A stretch of DNA of 64,000 nt, from positions 62,001 to 126,000 of the forward strand of contig NZ_JARZAG010000022.1 in the NCBI RefSeq assembly GCF_029892155.1, written 5' to 3'. The translations under genes and the position numbers were made by a program. Shown here piece by piece: positions 41,501 through 49,484 of this stretch (positions are counted from its first letter, which is position 1; each line of letters opens with the position of its first letter). The notes beneath the pieces were generated by a model that worked only from the letters and a program-made list of their open reading frames with translations, had not been told where the DNA came from and made no database searches. The stretch is from Kitasatospora sp. GAS204B (lineage in GTDB: Bacteria > Actinomycetota > Actinomycetes > Streptomycetales > Streptomycetaceae).

Positions 41501-44339
41501 CCTGCGGACCGTATTCCGCGCGGGCGGCGCGGACCAGACGGTCCAGCAGCTCGTCCGGGCCCAGCCGCGCGCCGCGCTCCAGCCGACCGACGCCCGGGGG
41601 CAGGACGCCGGGGCCGCCATCGCCGCCGCGCTGCGCGAGGAGAGCTCGCGACCCTACGACCTGGCCGAGGGCCCGCTCTTCACGCCCCGGCTGCTGATCC
41701 TCGCCGAGGACGACCACGTCCTGCTGCTGGGCCTGCACCACCTCGTCACCGACGGGCACTCGGCCCGCCTGCTGGCCGCCGATCTCGAAGAGCTCTACAC
41801 GGCCGCCGTCGAAGGCCGCCCCGCCCGCTTCGCGGCGCCCGCCGGCAGCACCCTGGACACCGTCGAACCCGCCCGGGATCCGGCCGATCTGGCCTGGTGG
41901 CGGCGGTCTCTCACGCCGCTGCCGCCGGTCCTCGCGCTGCCCACCGACCGGCCGCGCGGCCGCCGGGTGGCGGGGCACGGTGACGCCGTCGAGCTCCGCC
42001 TGGACCGCGCCCGCGGCTTCGAGCTCCAGGAGTGGAGCGGCCGGCAGGGCGTCACCCTCTTCGCCACCCTGCTCACCGCCTGGCAGCTGGTGCTGCGCGA
42101 ACGCTCGGGCCAGGACGAGTTCGTGGTCGGCTCGACCTTCGGACGGCGGGCGCCGCAGGACGCCGGCACGGTGGGCTTCCAGGCCGCCGTGCTGCCACTG
42201 CGCGTGTCGCTGACCGCGCAGACCTCGCTGACCGCCGCGGTGCGGGCCACCCGGGACGCGCTGATCGACGCGGACGGCCGTCAACACGTGGACCTGGACG
42301 CGCTGTTGGCGGAGGTCAACCCCGACCGCGGCAACCCGCGACCGCTGATCACCGTGTCGGCGGACCTCGACACCGCGCCGCTGACCCGGCTGCGCCTGCC
42401 GGGACTGCGCGCCGAGGAGGTCGCGGGCGGCGCCTGCTCCGCGCCGCTCGAGATGGCCCTGATGGCCGTCCGGAGCAGCACCGGCTTGCGGCTGCGGATC
42501 CGCTACGACGCGGACCTCTTCGACTCCGCGACGGTGCGCGACTACCTCGGGGACCTCGACCGCGTGCTGCGGCTGATGACGGGCGACGGCGCCGCGCTGG
42601 TGCGGGACACCGCCGCCGCGCCCGCCCGGCGGCTCGCGGGGCCGACCGGCCACCAGGTGCCGGCCGGGCTGCGCGCCGTCTGGCGGTCGGTCCTGCGGCG
42701 CGACGACCTGGCCGCCGACACCGACTTCTTCGACGTCGGCGGCGATTCGATCTCGGCGATCAGGCTGGTCAACCGGGTGCGCGCGGAGCTGGGGGCCGAC
42801 GTCCCGCTGGCGGACTTCTTCGCCGAGCCGACCCTGGGCGCGATGGCCCGGCAGCTGGGCGGCCCCGCAGCGACCCAGGCCACCGAGCCGCCTGCGCCAC
42901 CTGAGCCGGTTGAGCCGCCTGCGCCGTCTGCGGCGTCTGCGCCGTCTGCACCGCCGGCCATCCCGGACGAGGAGCAGGTGCTCGACCGGGCCCCGGTGAG
43001 CGACCAGCAGGACCGGATGCTCGCCGGTCACTTCTCCCTGCCGCAGCCGCAGATCTGGAACGTGCCCACCACGATCCGATTCGGCGGCGCGCTGGACCTC
43101 GACGCGCTGCGCTCGGCGCTCACCGAGCTGATCAACCGTCACCAGGCGTTGCGCACCCGCTTCGTCCAGGACGAGGACGGCATCTGGTCGCAGGAGGTGC
43201 TGGCCGCGGGGCCGCTGCGCCTGCGGATCGACGACCTCAGCCGCCTGGCACCCGAGCGCCGGGCCGCCCGTGCCGACAGGACGTGCCAGGAGCTGGCCGC
43301 CGCCCCCATCGACATCACCCGGTCGACGCGGCCCCGGCTGCGGCTGCTGCGGCTCGCGCCGCAGGAATGGGTGCTGATGTTCGTGCTGCACCACATCAGC
43401 GCGGACGGCTGGGCCCATTCGGTGCTGCTCGGCGAGCTGGCCGAGCTCTACCGGGCGGCGGCGGCCGGCCTCCCGCCCGCCCTCGCCGCGCCCACCGCCC
43501 AGGCCACCGACTACGCCCGGCAGCAGCGGGCGACCCGGGATCCGCAAGCCGAGGCACGCCGGGCCGCGCACTGCGCCGCCTACCTGGCGGGCGTGCCGTG
43601 CCGGCTCGACATCCCCACCGACCGCCCCAGGACCGACCGGCTGAGCGGTGCCGGCGGCACCGTACGCGGCCTGCTCTCCGGCGAAGTCCGAAGTCGCATC
43701 GAGGAGTTCGCGACGGCACAGCGGGTCACCCCGTTCGCGGTCACGGTCGCGGCGCTCGGGGTGCACCTCGCCCGGCTCTCCGGTGAGCATGACGTGCTGC
43801 TGAGCGTCCCGTACGTCAACCGCGAGGGCGCGGACACCGAGACGCTGGTGTCGGTGACCGCCAGGGCGGTGCTGGTCCGGGTACGGATCGACCCGGCCGA
43901 GAGCGTCGCCGATCTGGTCAGCCGTACCGGCGCGGGCGCGCTGGCCGCGCTGGCGAACGTGCTGCCCACCGCGCTGATCCTGCAGGCGATGCGCGACGCC
44001 GGCGCCACCGAGGTCCCGGACCGGGTACCGAACACGCTGGCCTTCCAGAACTACACCGACACCGAGATCGAGATCCCCGGGCTCGACGTCCAAGTGGCGG
44101 ATCTGGCCCCGCCGGTGGCCCGGGCGGAGCTGTGCTTCGGCCTGTCACCGCGCCGCGATCCGCAACTCGGCTACCGGACCTTCCTGGAGTACTCGGCGGA
44201 CCTGTGGGACCGGGAGTCGGCCGACGACCTGCTGGCCGGCTACGCCGCGCTGCTCGAAGACTTCTGCGCGCAACCCGCCCGTCGGGTCGCGGAGTTGATC
44301 AACCCTCACTTCACAGCCCGAGAGACGGACGCCGAATGA
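38595..44339 (+). CDS. Hybrid AMT-LLM monooxygenase-C-PCP-C megasynthase
   Basis: 1914 residues. Order: class III aminotransferase (about 85-505; PLP lysine near 339 in TYGKALGSGFPIGA; FATSGTEANAAAIRLAR), luciferase-like flavin monooxygenase (about 524-890; SLWIPERHFHSFGGLFPNPS), condensation domain (912-1340; HHLVTDGHS near 1049), PCP (Ser near 1384 in VGGDSISAI) and a second condensation domain (1464-1905; HHISADGW near 1600). No adenylation domain is present. AMT plus monooxygenase after a KS-AT-ACP is the known arrangement for 3-amino-2-hydroxy acyl units (microginin, puwainaphycin). The A-less PCP must be loaded in trans, most likely by the A domain at 46.5 kb. Confidence 0.93.
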   Translation: MSPSAADRAAALSRQVTAQLAAAKRQLAPPSPAPAHEPAPAVHGPRVTLPPGSGMAGDTATATQRAHAAELARRLTERTRGSKELAQRQRAVLADSRAVVGFRRATKETLYPLAARSARGARLTDLDGNDYTDITMGFGALLFGHEPEFVTEAVQRHLAQGLRFGPRPVEAGEVAQQLAELTGLERVAFATSGTEANAAAIRLARAATGRDRIVMFRGSYHGHLDSVLGRPGPNGGPAVPVSPGIPDSAVAELLVLEYGSQEALERIDELGDSIAAVLVEPVQCRHPALRPVEFLRALRELTRRRGIVLLFDEMLTGLRSHPRGAQHHFGVVPDLATYGKALGSGFPIGAIAGRADILDGVDGGFWQYGDDSRPEVETTFFGGTYLQHPLSMVAAKAVLDRLVAEGPVLQERLNSRTDALAADLNAFFREEEFPLEFSHFGSMFRFTHRADLELLHQHLLLRGVYVWEWRSCYLSTAHTDGDLERVSDAVKDSLRALRQGGFFPTTRVRTRSTPKPDRPRPTPEFGVYFFGDQPQADSARSDSARDGESAPAGSPADAYQRIIETARFADERGFSSLWIPERHFHSFGGLFPNPSVLAAALARETSRIRLNAGSVVLPLHDPLRVAEEWSVVDNLSGGRVGLGCATGWHAQDFALHPDRFARRTEIGLAHLEDVRTLWRGGTLRRQTGAGRPTEVRVHPRPVQDLPPMFLATSGRRESYEEAARRDLGIVTNLMNQTVAELAEHLSHYRKTREQHGLDPDAGRVTVLLHTYLGEDHASARAQAREPMIRYLRSSLLLRAAAGALGGDPRAVAEASEEDLEYLFRRAYDRYCDERALIGTPDTCAPVVEALRVAGVDEIAALVDFGLPAELIRTGLERLDALRRGEHGAASRPTTELSAPGGPPNELPTPAPLDDLCAPATDAQRRLWLACQLIGDRAAYNEIQAVRLRGALDRTALTAAVAGLVERHAGLRTVFRAGGADQTVQQLVRAQPRAALQPTDARGQDAGAAIAAALREESSRPYDLAEGPLFTPRLLILAEDDHVLLLGLHHLVTDGHSARLLAADLEELYTAAVEGRPARFAAPAGSTLDTVEPARDPADLAWWRRSLTPLPPVLALPTDRPRGRRVAGHGDAVELRLDRARGFELQEWSGRQGVTLFATLLTAWQLVLRERSGQDEFVVGSTFGRRAPQDAGTVGFQAAVLPLRVSLTAQTSLTAAVRATRDALIDADGRQHVDLDALLAEVNPDRGNPRPLITVSADLDTAPLTRLRLPGLRAEEVAGGACSAPLEMALMAVRSSTGLRLRIRYDADLFDSATVRDYLGDLDRVLRLMTGDGAALVRDTAAAPARRLAGPTGHQVPAGLRAVWRSVLRRDDLAADTDFFDVGGDSISAIRLVNRVRAELGADVPLADFFAEPTLGAMARQLGGPAATQATEPPAPPEPVEPPAPSAASAPSAPPAIPDEEQVLDRAPVSDQQDRMLAGHFSLPQPQIWNVPTTIRFGGALDLDALRSALTELINRHQALRTRFVQDEDGIWSQEVLAAGPLRLRIDDLSRLAPERRAARADRTCQELAAAPIDITRSTRPRLRLLRLAPQEWVLMFVLHHISADGWAHSVLLGELAELYRAAAAGLPPALAAPTAQATDYARQQRATRDPQAEARRAAHCAAYLAGVPCRLDIPTDRPRTDRLSGAGGTVRGLLSGEVRSRIEEFATAQRVTPFAVTVAALGVHLARLSGEHDVLLSVPYVNREGADTETLVSVTARAVLVRVRIDPAESVADLVSRTGAGALAALANVLPTALILQAMRDAGATEVPDRVPNTLAFQNYTDTEIEIPGLDVQVADLAPPVARAELCFGLSPRRDPQLGYRTFLEYSADLWDRESADDLLAGYAALLEDFCAQPARRVAELINPHFTARETDAE

Positions 44340-45643
44340 CCCTGGCCACCGACCCCAGCCACACCGAGGACCTGCTCGCCTTCCTCAAGGACAGTTCCTC
44401 CCCCTACCACGCCGTGGCGCAGGCCGCTCGCCGCCTGGAGAAGGCCGGCTTCACCGAGTTGAGCGGGACCAAGGAGTGGACGGGCCACCACGGCGGCAGC
44501 TTCATCGCCCGCGGCGGCGCGCTGATCGCCTGGTACGTCCCCGAGGGCGCCCCCGCCCACACCCCGTTCCGGATCCTCGGCGCGCACACCGACTCCCCCA
44601 ACCTGCGGGTCAAGCCGACGCCCGACACCGGCGCCGCCGGGTGGCGCCAGGTCGCCGTCGAGGTCTACGGAGGCGTGCCGCTCAACACCTGGCTCGACCG
44701 GGACCTGGGCATCTCCGGGCGGCTCACCCTGCGCAACGGCACCTCGGCCCTGGTCAAGATCGACGAACCGCTGTTCCGGGTACCGCAGTTGGCCATCCAC
44801 CTGGACCGCTCGGTGAACGACGGCATGACGCTCGACCGCCAGCGCCAGACCCAGCCGATCTGGTCGCTGGGCGCCCCGGAGCAGGGCGCGCTGCTGCGCC
44901 GGATCGCGCACCAGGCCGAGCTCGACCCCGTGGAGATCCTCGGCTGGGACCTGATGCTGCACGACATCCAGGCGCCCGGCCATCTCGGCGCGGAACGCGA
45001 GTTCCTGGTCTCCTCGCGGCTGGACAACCTGGTCTCCGTGCACGCGGGCGTCGCCGCGCTGACGGCGGCCGCCGACCACTGGTCGTCGGGCACCGGCGCC
45101 GTGCACCCCCCGCTGATCCCGGTGCTCGCCGCCTTCGACCATGAGGAGGTCGGCAGCGGCTCCGAGACCGGTGCCCAGAGTCCGCTGCTGGAGCGGGTGT
45201 TGAGCCGCTCGGTGGCCGCCCGGGGCGGCCACGGCGAGGACTGGGCGCGCGCCCTGGCGGGCGCGCTCTGCGTGTCGGCCGACATGGCGCACGCGGTGCA
45301 CCCCAACTACAGCGAGCGGCACGATCCGGACAACCAGCCGCTGCCCAACGGCGGCCCCGTGGTGAAGGTCAACGTCAACCAGCGCTACGCCACCGACGGC
45401 ACCGGACTGGCCGCCTTCGTGGCCGCCTGCGAGCGCGCCGAGGTGCCGTGGCAGCGCTTCGTCTCCAACAACGCGATGCCCTGCGGCACTTCGATCGGGC
45501 CGATCACGGCCGCCCGGTTGGGCGTCACGACGGTCGACGTCGGGGTGCCGGGGCTGTCCATGCACTCCGCGCGCGAGCTGGTCGGGGCCAAGGATCCCGG
45601 CTACCTGGCCCAGGCCCTCACCGAGTTCGCCACCACCAGCTGA
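44336..45643 (+). CDS. M18 aspartyl aminopeptidase within the PKS-NRPS cluster
   Basis: 435 residues, complete M18 metallopeptidase. Zinc ligands fit GAHTDSPNLRVKP near residue 82, FDHEEVGSGSETGAQSP near 265 (catalytic Glu and metal ligands), and GLSMHSARE near 403. These dodecameric enzymes remove N-terminal Asp or Glu from peptides. Its ATG overlaps the stop of the megasynthase (ATGA), so it is co-expressed with biosynthesis. Roles to weigh: a resistant copy of the target of an aminopeptidase inhibitor, or a processing enzyme trimming a leader residue. No biosynthetic precedent is visible from the sequence alone. Confidence 0.93.
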   Translation: MTLATDPSHTEDLLAFLKDSSSPYHAVAQAARRLEKAGFTELSGTKEWTGHHGGSFIARGGALIAWYVPEGAPAHTPFRILGAHTDSPNLRVKPTPDTGAAGWRQVAVEVYGGVPLNTWLDRDLGISGRLTLRNGTSALVKIDEPLFRVPQLAIHLDRSVNDGMTLDRQRQTQPIWSLGAPEQGALLRRIAHQAELDPVEILGWDLMLHDIQAPGHLGAEREFLVSSRLDNLVSVHAGVAALTAAADHWSSGTGAVHPPLIPVLAAFDHEEVGSGSETGAQSPLLERVLSRSVAARGGHGEDWARALAGALCVSADMAHAVHPNYSERHDPDNQPLPNGGPVVKVNVNQRYATDGTGLAAFVAACERAEVPWQRFVSNNAMPCGTSIGPITAARLGVTTVDVGVPGLSMHSARELVGAKDPGYLAQALTEFATTS

Positions 45644-45663
45644 CGCCATCGGAAAGACGGAAC

Positions 45664-46431
45664 GTGTCCGCAAAGACCTTCACCCTCAAGGGTGCCGACC
45701 CCCGGGACGCGGCGCTGCGCGTCCTGGTCATCCCGCACGCCGGCGCCGGGGCGGCCGGCGGTGCCGCCTTCGCCGCGCACACGCCGGCCGACTGGCTGGT
45801 GGCGACGGCCAGACTGCCCGGGCGTGAGTCACGCATCCGCGAGGAGATCCCCGAACTGCCGGGCCTGGTGGCCGACATCGTGGCCACCGTGCGGGCGCTG
45901 CCCGGCACCGCCCCGCTGGTCGTGGTCGGCGTGTGCTCCGGCGCGGTGATCGGCCTGGAGGCCGTGCGCACGCTCCAACGTGAGGTGGCCGGTCCGGTGG
46001 TCGCCGGCCTGGTGGTCGTCTCGCAGTGGGCGGTGACCGAACGGCCCGATCCCGCGCACCGCTCGCTGCGCGATACCGACGACCCCCGGCAGGTCCTGGA
46101 GATCCTGGCCGAGTTCGGCGGTGTCCCGGACTCGCTCGCCGCCGACCGGGAGATGCTCGCGCTGGTGCTGCCGACCATCGTGGCGGACCTGCGCGCCGTG
46201 CAGGACTACTGGTCGGCGCCGCACCCGCGGCTGGCCTGCCCGCTGCTCACCGTCTTCGGCGACGAGGACGAGCTGTGCCCCGAGGAGCGGACCGATGACT
46301 GGTCCCTGTTCAGCGAGCAGACCCGCACCGTCTGGGTCCCGGGCGGACACATGCTGCTGACCGAGAGCCCCGCCATGGTGGTGGACGCCCTCGTCGGCAA
46401 TCTCGACCAGTTCGCCCCGGAACACCCCTAG
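45664..46431 (+). CDS. Alpha/beta-hydrolase thioesterase with Cys nucleophile position
   Basis: 255 residues from a GTG 20 bases after the peptidase gene. Overall a type II thioesterase: VLVIPHAGAGAAGGAAF near residue 19, VFGDEDELCPEE near residue 197 (Asp), and VPGGHMLLTE near residue 221 (His). The nucleophile motif reads G89-V-C91-S-G93 where type II enzymes have GHSMG, so Cys replaces Ser. Cys thioesterases exist among release enzymes that make strained or amide products. As no TE domain is fused to the megasynthases, it is a candidate release enzyme as well as an editing enzyme. Confidence 0.88.
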   Translation: MSAKTFTLKGADPRDAALRVLVIPHAGAGAAGGAAFAAHTPADWLVATARLPGRESRIREEIPELPGLVADIVATVRALPGTAPLVVVGVCSGAVIGLEAVRTLQREVAGPVVAGLVVVSQWAVTERPDPAHRSLRDTDDPRQVLEILAEFGGVPDSLAADREMLALVLPTIVADLRAVQDYWSAPHPRLACPLLTVFGDEDELCPEERTDDWSLFSEQTRTVWVPGGHMLLTESPAMVVDALVGNLDQFAPEHP

Positions 46432-46464
46432 CCTTCGCGCCCCGCCCGATGTGAGGTTCGTACC

Positions 46465-48282
46465 ATGACCACCCCCGCGGTCGACCGGGAACACCGGATC
46501 GACGTCCTGCTGCTCGAACGGTGGCAGCGCCACCCCGAACTCCCCGCGCTGATCTCCGGCGAAACCGTGCTCACCATGGGCGAGTTGAAGGACCGGGTGC
46601 TGCGGACCGCCGCCGCGCTGCGTGCGCACGGCGTCCGGCCCCGGGACCGCGTCGCGGTCTACCACGAGCGGTCCGTCGAGTTCGTGGTGGCCGTGCTGGG
46701 CGTGGTCTTCGCGGGCGCCGCACACGCGGCCATCGATGTGCACGAGCCGCCGCGGCGCACCCTGCGGACGCTGGAGGACTGCGCGCCCCGGGTCCTGCTG
46801 ACCAGCTCCGCACTGCGCGACCGCTTCTCCGCCGCAGCCGGCTACCTGGTCCTGACGGATGATCAGTACGCGGCGGAGCAGGCTGCTCCCCCACCCACCC
46901 CACCCGCCGGCTCGGCCGACGACCCCGCCGTGGTGATCTACACCTCGGGCTCCACCGGCCGCCCCAAGGCCGCACTGATCAGCCACCGGGCGCTGGTGTC
47001 CAGGCTGTCGGCGCTGCAGGACACGCACCGGATGGACGAGCACGACCGGATGATCCATCACACGGCGTGCAGCTTCGACATGTACCTCTGCGAGCTGTAC
47101 TGGCCGATGCTCGCCGGGGCCGCCGTCGTGATCGCCGCGCCGGGCCGCCAGCGGGACGCGGACCACCTCGCGGCGCTGATCCGGGAGCACCGGATCACCA
47201 CCTTCTACTGCGTGGTCTCGCTGCTCGAACTCTTCCTGCTGGCCCGCGATCCGGCCGAGCGCTACGACGGCCTGCGGCAGGTGCTCACCGGCGGCGAACC
47301 GCTCAGCCCCGAGCTGGTGAAGCGCTTTCACGCGCGGTCCACCGCCTCGCTGACCAATCTCTACGGGCCCAGCGAGTGCACCATCTACTGCACCGCCTGG
47401 GTGTGCCCGCGCGATCCCGACCTCGACACCGTGCTGATCGGCGCCGCCATCCGGGAGACCGGGCTGTGGATCCTCGACGAGGACGGCGCCGCGGTCCCCG
47501 AGGGAGAACCCGGCGAGCTCTACATCGGCGGCGCCGGCCTCGCCCTCGGGTACCTGAACCAGCCCGAACTCACCGCCGAACGGTTCGTCAACTCCCCGGC
47601 TGCGGGCCCGGGCAGCCGTCTCTACCGGTCCGGTGACCTGGTGCGGGCCCGGCCGGACGGCGCGCTCGAATTCCTCGGCCGGGTCGACCGGCAGGTGAAG
47701 ATCCGCGGCATCCGGATCGAGCTCGGCGAGATCGAGGCCACGGCCGTCCGGTGCGCGGGTGTGCGGCAGGCGGCGGTGGTCGCGCACGGCTCGGGCGTCG
47801 AGAGACGGCTGGCCGGGTACCTGGTGCCGGAGCGCGGGGTGGACCCGGCGCGGCTGGCCTCCTCGGTCCGCGAGGCGCTGCGCGGCTGGCTGCCGCACGC
47901 CATGGTGCCGTCCACCCTCGAGGTGGCCGACGAGCTGCCGTTGACGCCGAACGGCAAGCTGGACCGCCTGCTGCTGGAGGAGTGGGCGGCGAAGCGGTCC
48001 ACCGACGCGCCGACCACGCGGCCTGCCGGGCACCCTGCCGCCGCGGGTCTGGACGCCACCGTCGCCGAGGTGTGGTGCGAGGTCCTCCAGGTCGCCGCCG
48101 TCGGCCACGACGAGGACTTCTTCGACCTCGGGGGCGACTCCTTCAAGGTGCTCCGCGTCGTCGAGACGATGCGCGAGCTGCTCGGCGTGGACGTCCCGCT
48201 GGCGGCCCTGCTGTTCGAGCCGACGGTGGCCGAGTTCGTCGCCGAACTGCGGCGCATCATGGATCAGGAGTCCGCACGGTGA
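46465..48282 (+). CDS. Stand-alone NRPS A-PCP didomain
   Basis: 605 residues. Adenylation domain 15-500: YTSGSTGRPKAALISH (A3), SFDMYLCELYW (A4), NLYGPSECTIY (A5), YRSGDLV (A7), GRVDRQVKIRGIRIELGEIEA (A8), and NGKLDR (A10) with the catalytic Lys. PCP Ser 559 in LGGDSFKVL. A hand alignment to GrsA suggests specificity residues D-M-C-Y-L-G-L-I-Y, which I cannot match to a known amino acid. With no C domain of its own, it fits after the terminal C domain of the megasynthase, and may also load the A-less PCP there. No mbtH is adjacent; one lies at 17.7 kb. Confidence 0.94.
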   Translation: MTTPAVDREHRIDVLLLERWQRHPELPALISGETVLTMGELKDRVLRTAAALRAHGVRPRDRVAVYHERSVEFVVAVLGVVFAGAAHAAIDVHEPPRRTLRTLEDCAPRVLLTSSALRDRFSAAAGYLVLTDDQYAAEQAAPPPTPPAGSADDPAVVIYTSGSTGRPKAALISHRALVSRLSALQDTHRMDEHDRMIHHTACSFDMYLCELYWPMLAGAAVVIAAPGRQRDADHLAALIREHRITTFYCVVSLLELFLLARDPAERYDGLRQVLTGGEPLSPELVKRFHARSTASLTNLYGPSECTIYCTAWVCPRDPDLDTVLIGAAIRETGLWILDEDGAAVPEGEPGELYIGGAGLALGYLNQPELTAERFVNSPAAGPGSRLYRSGDLVRARPDGALEFLGRVDRQVKIRGIRIELGEIEATAVRCAGVRQAAVVAHGSGVERRLAGYLVPERGVDPARLASSVREALRGWLPHAMVPSTLEVADELPLTPNGKLDRLLLEEWAAKRSTDAPTTRPAGHPAAAGLDATVAEVWCEVLQVAAVGHDEDFFDLGGDSFKVLRVVETMRELLGVDVPLAALLFEPTVAEFVAELRRIMDQESAR

Positions 48283-49478
48283 ACGCTGCCAGACCCACCT
48301 CCCGCCCCCGGCGTCCCGAGCCGATCCGCTCCTTCGCCGATCTGCGACCGGAGCGGTTCGCCCCGGGACGGCCCGTGGTCACCCTGTTCAGCGGCGGCCT
48401 GGACAGCAGCTACCTGCTGCACCGGCTGGCGAAGGCCGGCTTCGGCCACATCCACGCCGTCAGCGTGGACCTCGGCGCCGGCGAGGATCTGGACGAGCTG
48501 CGGCTGGTCGCCGAGCGGCTCTCGGTGCGGCTGCACGTGATCGACGGGCGCGAGCGGTTCGCCGAGGAGTACGTCCGCCCGGCGATCGCCGCCCAGGCCG
48601 TCTACCTCGGCACCCATCCGATCAGCTCCTCGCTCAGCAGACCGCTGATCGCCGAGCTGGCCATGGACCTCGCCGTCGAGCTGGACGCCTGGGGCGTGCT
48701 GCACACGGCCAACCGCTCACAGAACACCCTGCGCCGGCTCAACGGCGCGCTCGACCTGCTCGGCTACCAGGGCCACTACGGCACTCCGTACGACCTCGAG
48801 CCGGTGGACCGGCAGCGCAAGGCCCGCGAGTTGGCGGAGATCGGGCTGGTCCACATGGGCAAGCGGGTGGCCAGCATCGACGCCAACCTGTGGTGCCGGG
48901 AGTTCGAGTCCGGTGTGCTGGACGATCCCGAGCAGCACACCGTCCCGGAGCACCTGTACCGCTGGAGCGTGCGGGACGAGGCGGTCGCGGACGAGGAGGT
49001 CGAGATCGGCTTCGCCGGCGGGGTCCCGATCTCCCTCGACGGGACCCGGCTCCCGCTCCGGATCCTCATCGACACGCTCAACCACCGGGCCGGCGCGCAC
49101 GGCATCGGCCGCTACAGCGGGCTCGAACACCTCCCCGGCGGCCAGAAGGTGCTCGAACTGCGCGAGATGCCGGCGGCCGAACTGCTGCTGCGCGGCTACC
49201 GCCACCTGGAGACGGCGACGCTGGACGCGGAGACCATCCGGGAGAAGATGCACCTGGAACAGCTCTGGGTGCGCGAGGCGCTCGAAGGCCGCTGGTTCGG
49301 CGACCTGCGCACGGCCTGCCAGTCCTTCATCGACTCCTGCGCCGCCCGGGTCACCGGATCCGTCCGCTGGCGCCTGCGACCGGGCACGGCCGAGACCCGG
49401 TCGATCGTCGCCGCCGCCCCGCGCTACCTGCGCGACCGTGAGGACTGGGAACGGGAGTCGAGCCGCGCCGACCGCTGA
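48279..49478 (+). CDS. Argininosuccinate synthase-like ligase
   Basis: 399 residues, overlapping the A-PCP stop (GTGA). ArgG ligates citrulline and aspartate via citrullyl-AMP. Here the ATP PP-loop LFSGGLDSSYLL (near residue 30) and ANLWCREFESGVLDDP (near residue 205) are clearly ArgG-like, but the citrulline/aspartate-binding block, normally GKGNDQVRFE, reads ANRSQNTLRR near residue 147: the first Asn and an Arg are kept, the Asp is Thr. So it probably activates another carboxyl or ureido substrate. As the last biosynthetic gene it may attach an amine or aspartate-like unit to the product, or make a precursor. It is not expected to serve arginine biosynthesis. Confidence 0.82.
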   Translation: MNAARPTSRPRRPEPIRSFADLRPERFAPGRPVVTLFSGGLDSSYLLHRLAKAGFGHIHAVSVDLGAGEDLDELRLVAERLSVRLHVIDGRERFAEEYVRPAIAAQAVYLGTHPISSSLSRPLIAELAMDLAVELDAWGVLHTANRSQNTLRRLNGALDLLGYQGHYGTPYDLEPVDRQRKARELAEIGLVHMGKRVASIDANLWCREFESGVLDDPEQHTVPEHLYRWSVRDEAVADEEVEIGFAGGVPISLDGTRLPLRILIDTLNHRAGAHGIGRYSGLEHLPGGQKVLELREMPAAELLLRGYRHLETATLDAETIREKMHLEQLWVREALEGRWFGDLRTACQSFIDSCAARVTGSVRWRLRPGTAETRSIVAAAPRYLRDREDWERESSRADR

Positions 49479-49484
49479 GCCAGC

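Noticed and set aside
40254..44093. 1279-codon open frame antisense to the hybrid megasynthase
   Set aside because: Shadow of the GC-rich sense gene: sense frame has complete, ordered AMT, LLM, C, PCP and C motifs, and the antisense product is low-complexity Arg/Gly/Val/His sequence.
35302..49478. Product named as amastatin or bestatin
   Set aside because: Domain logic fits that class, but the A-domain residues match no code I know and the A-less module and ArgG-like ligase leave the peptide part undetermined.
48279..49478. Housekeeping argininosuccinate synthase
   Set aside because: Embedded in the biosynthetic operon with overlapping start, and the citrulline/aspartate-binding block is changed.
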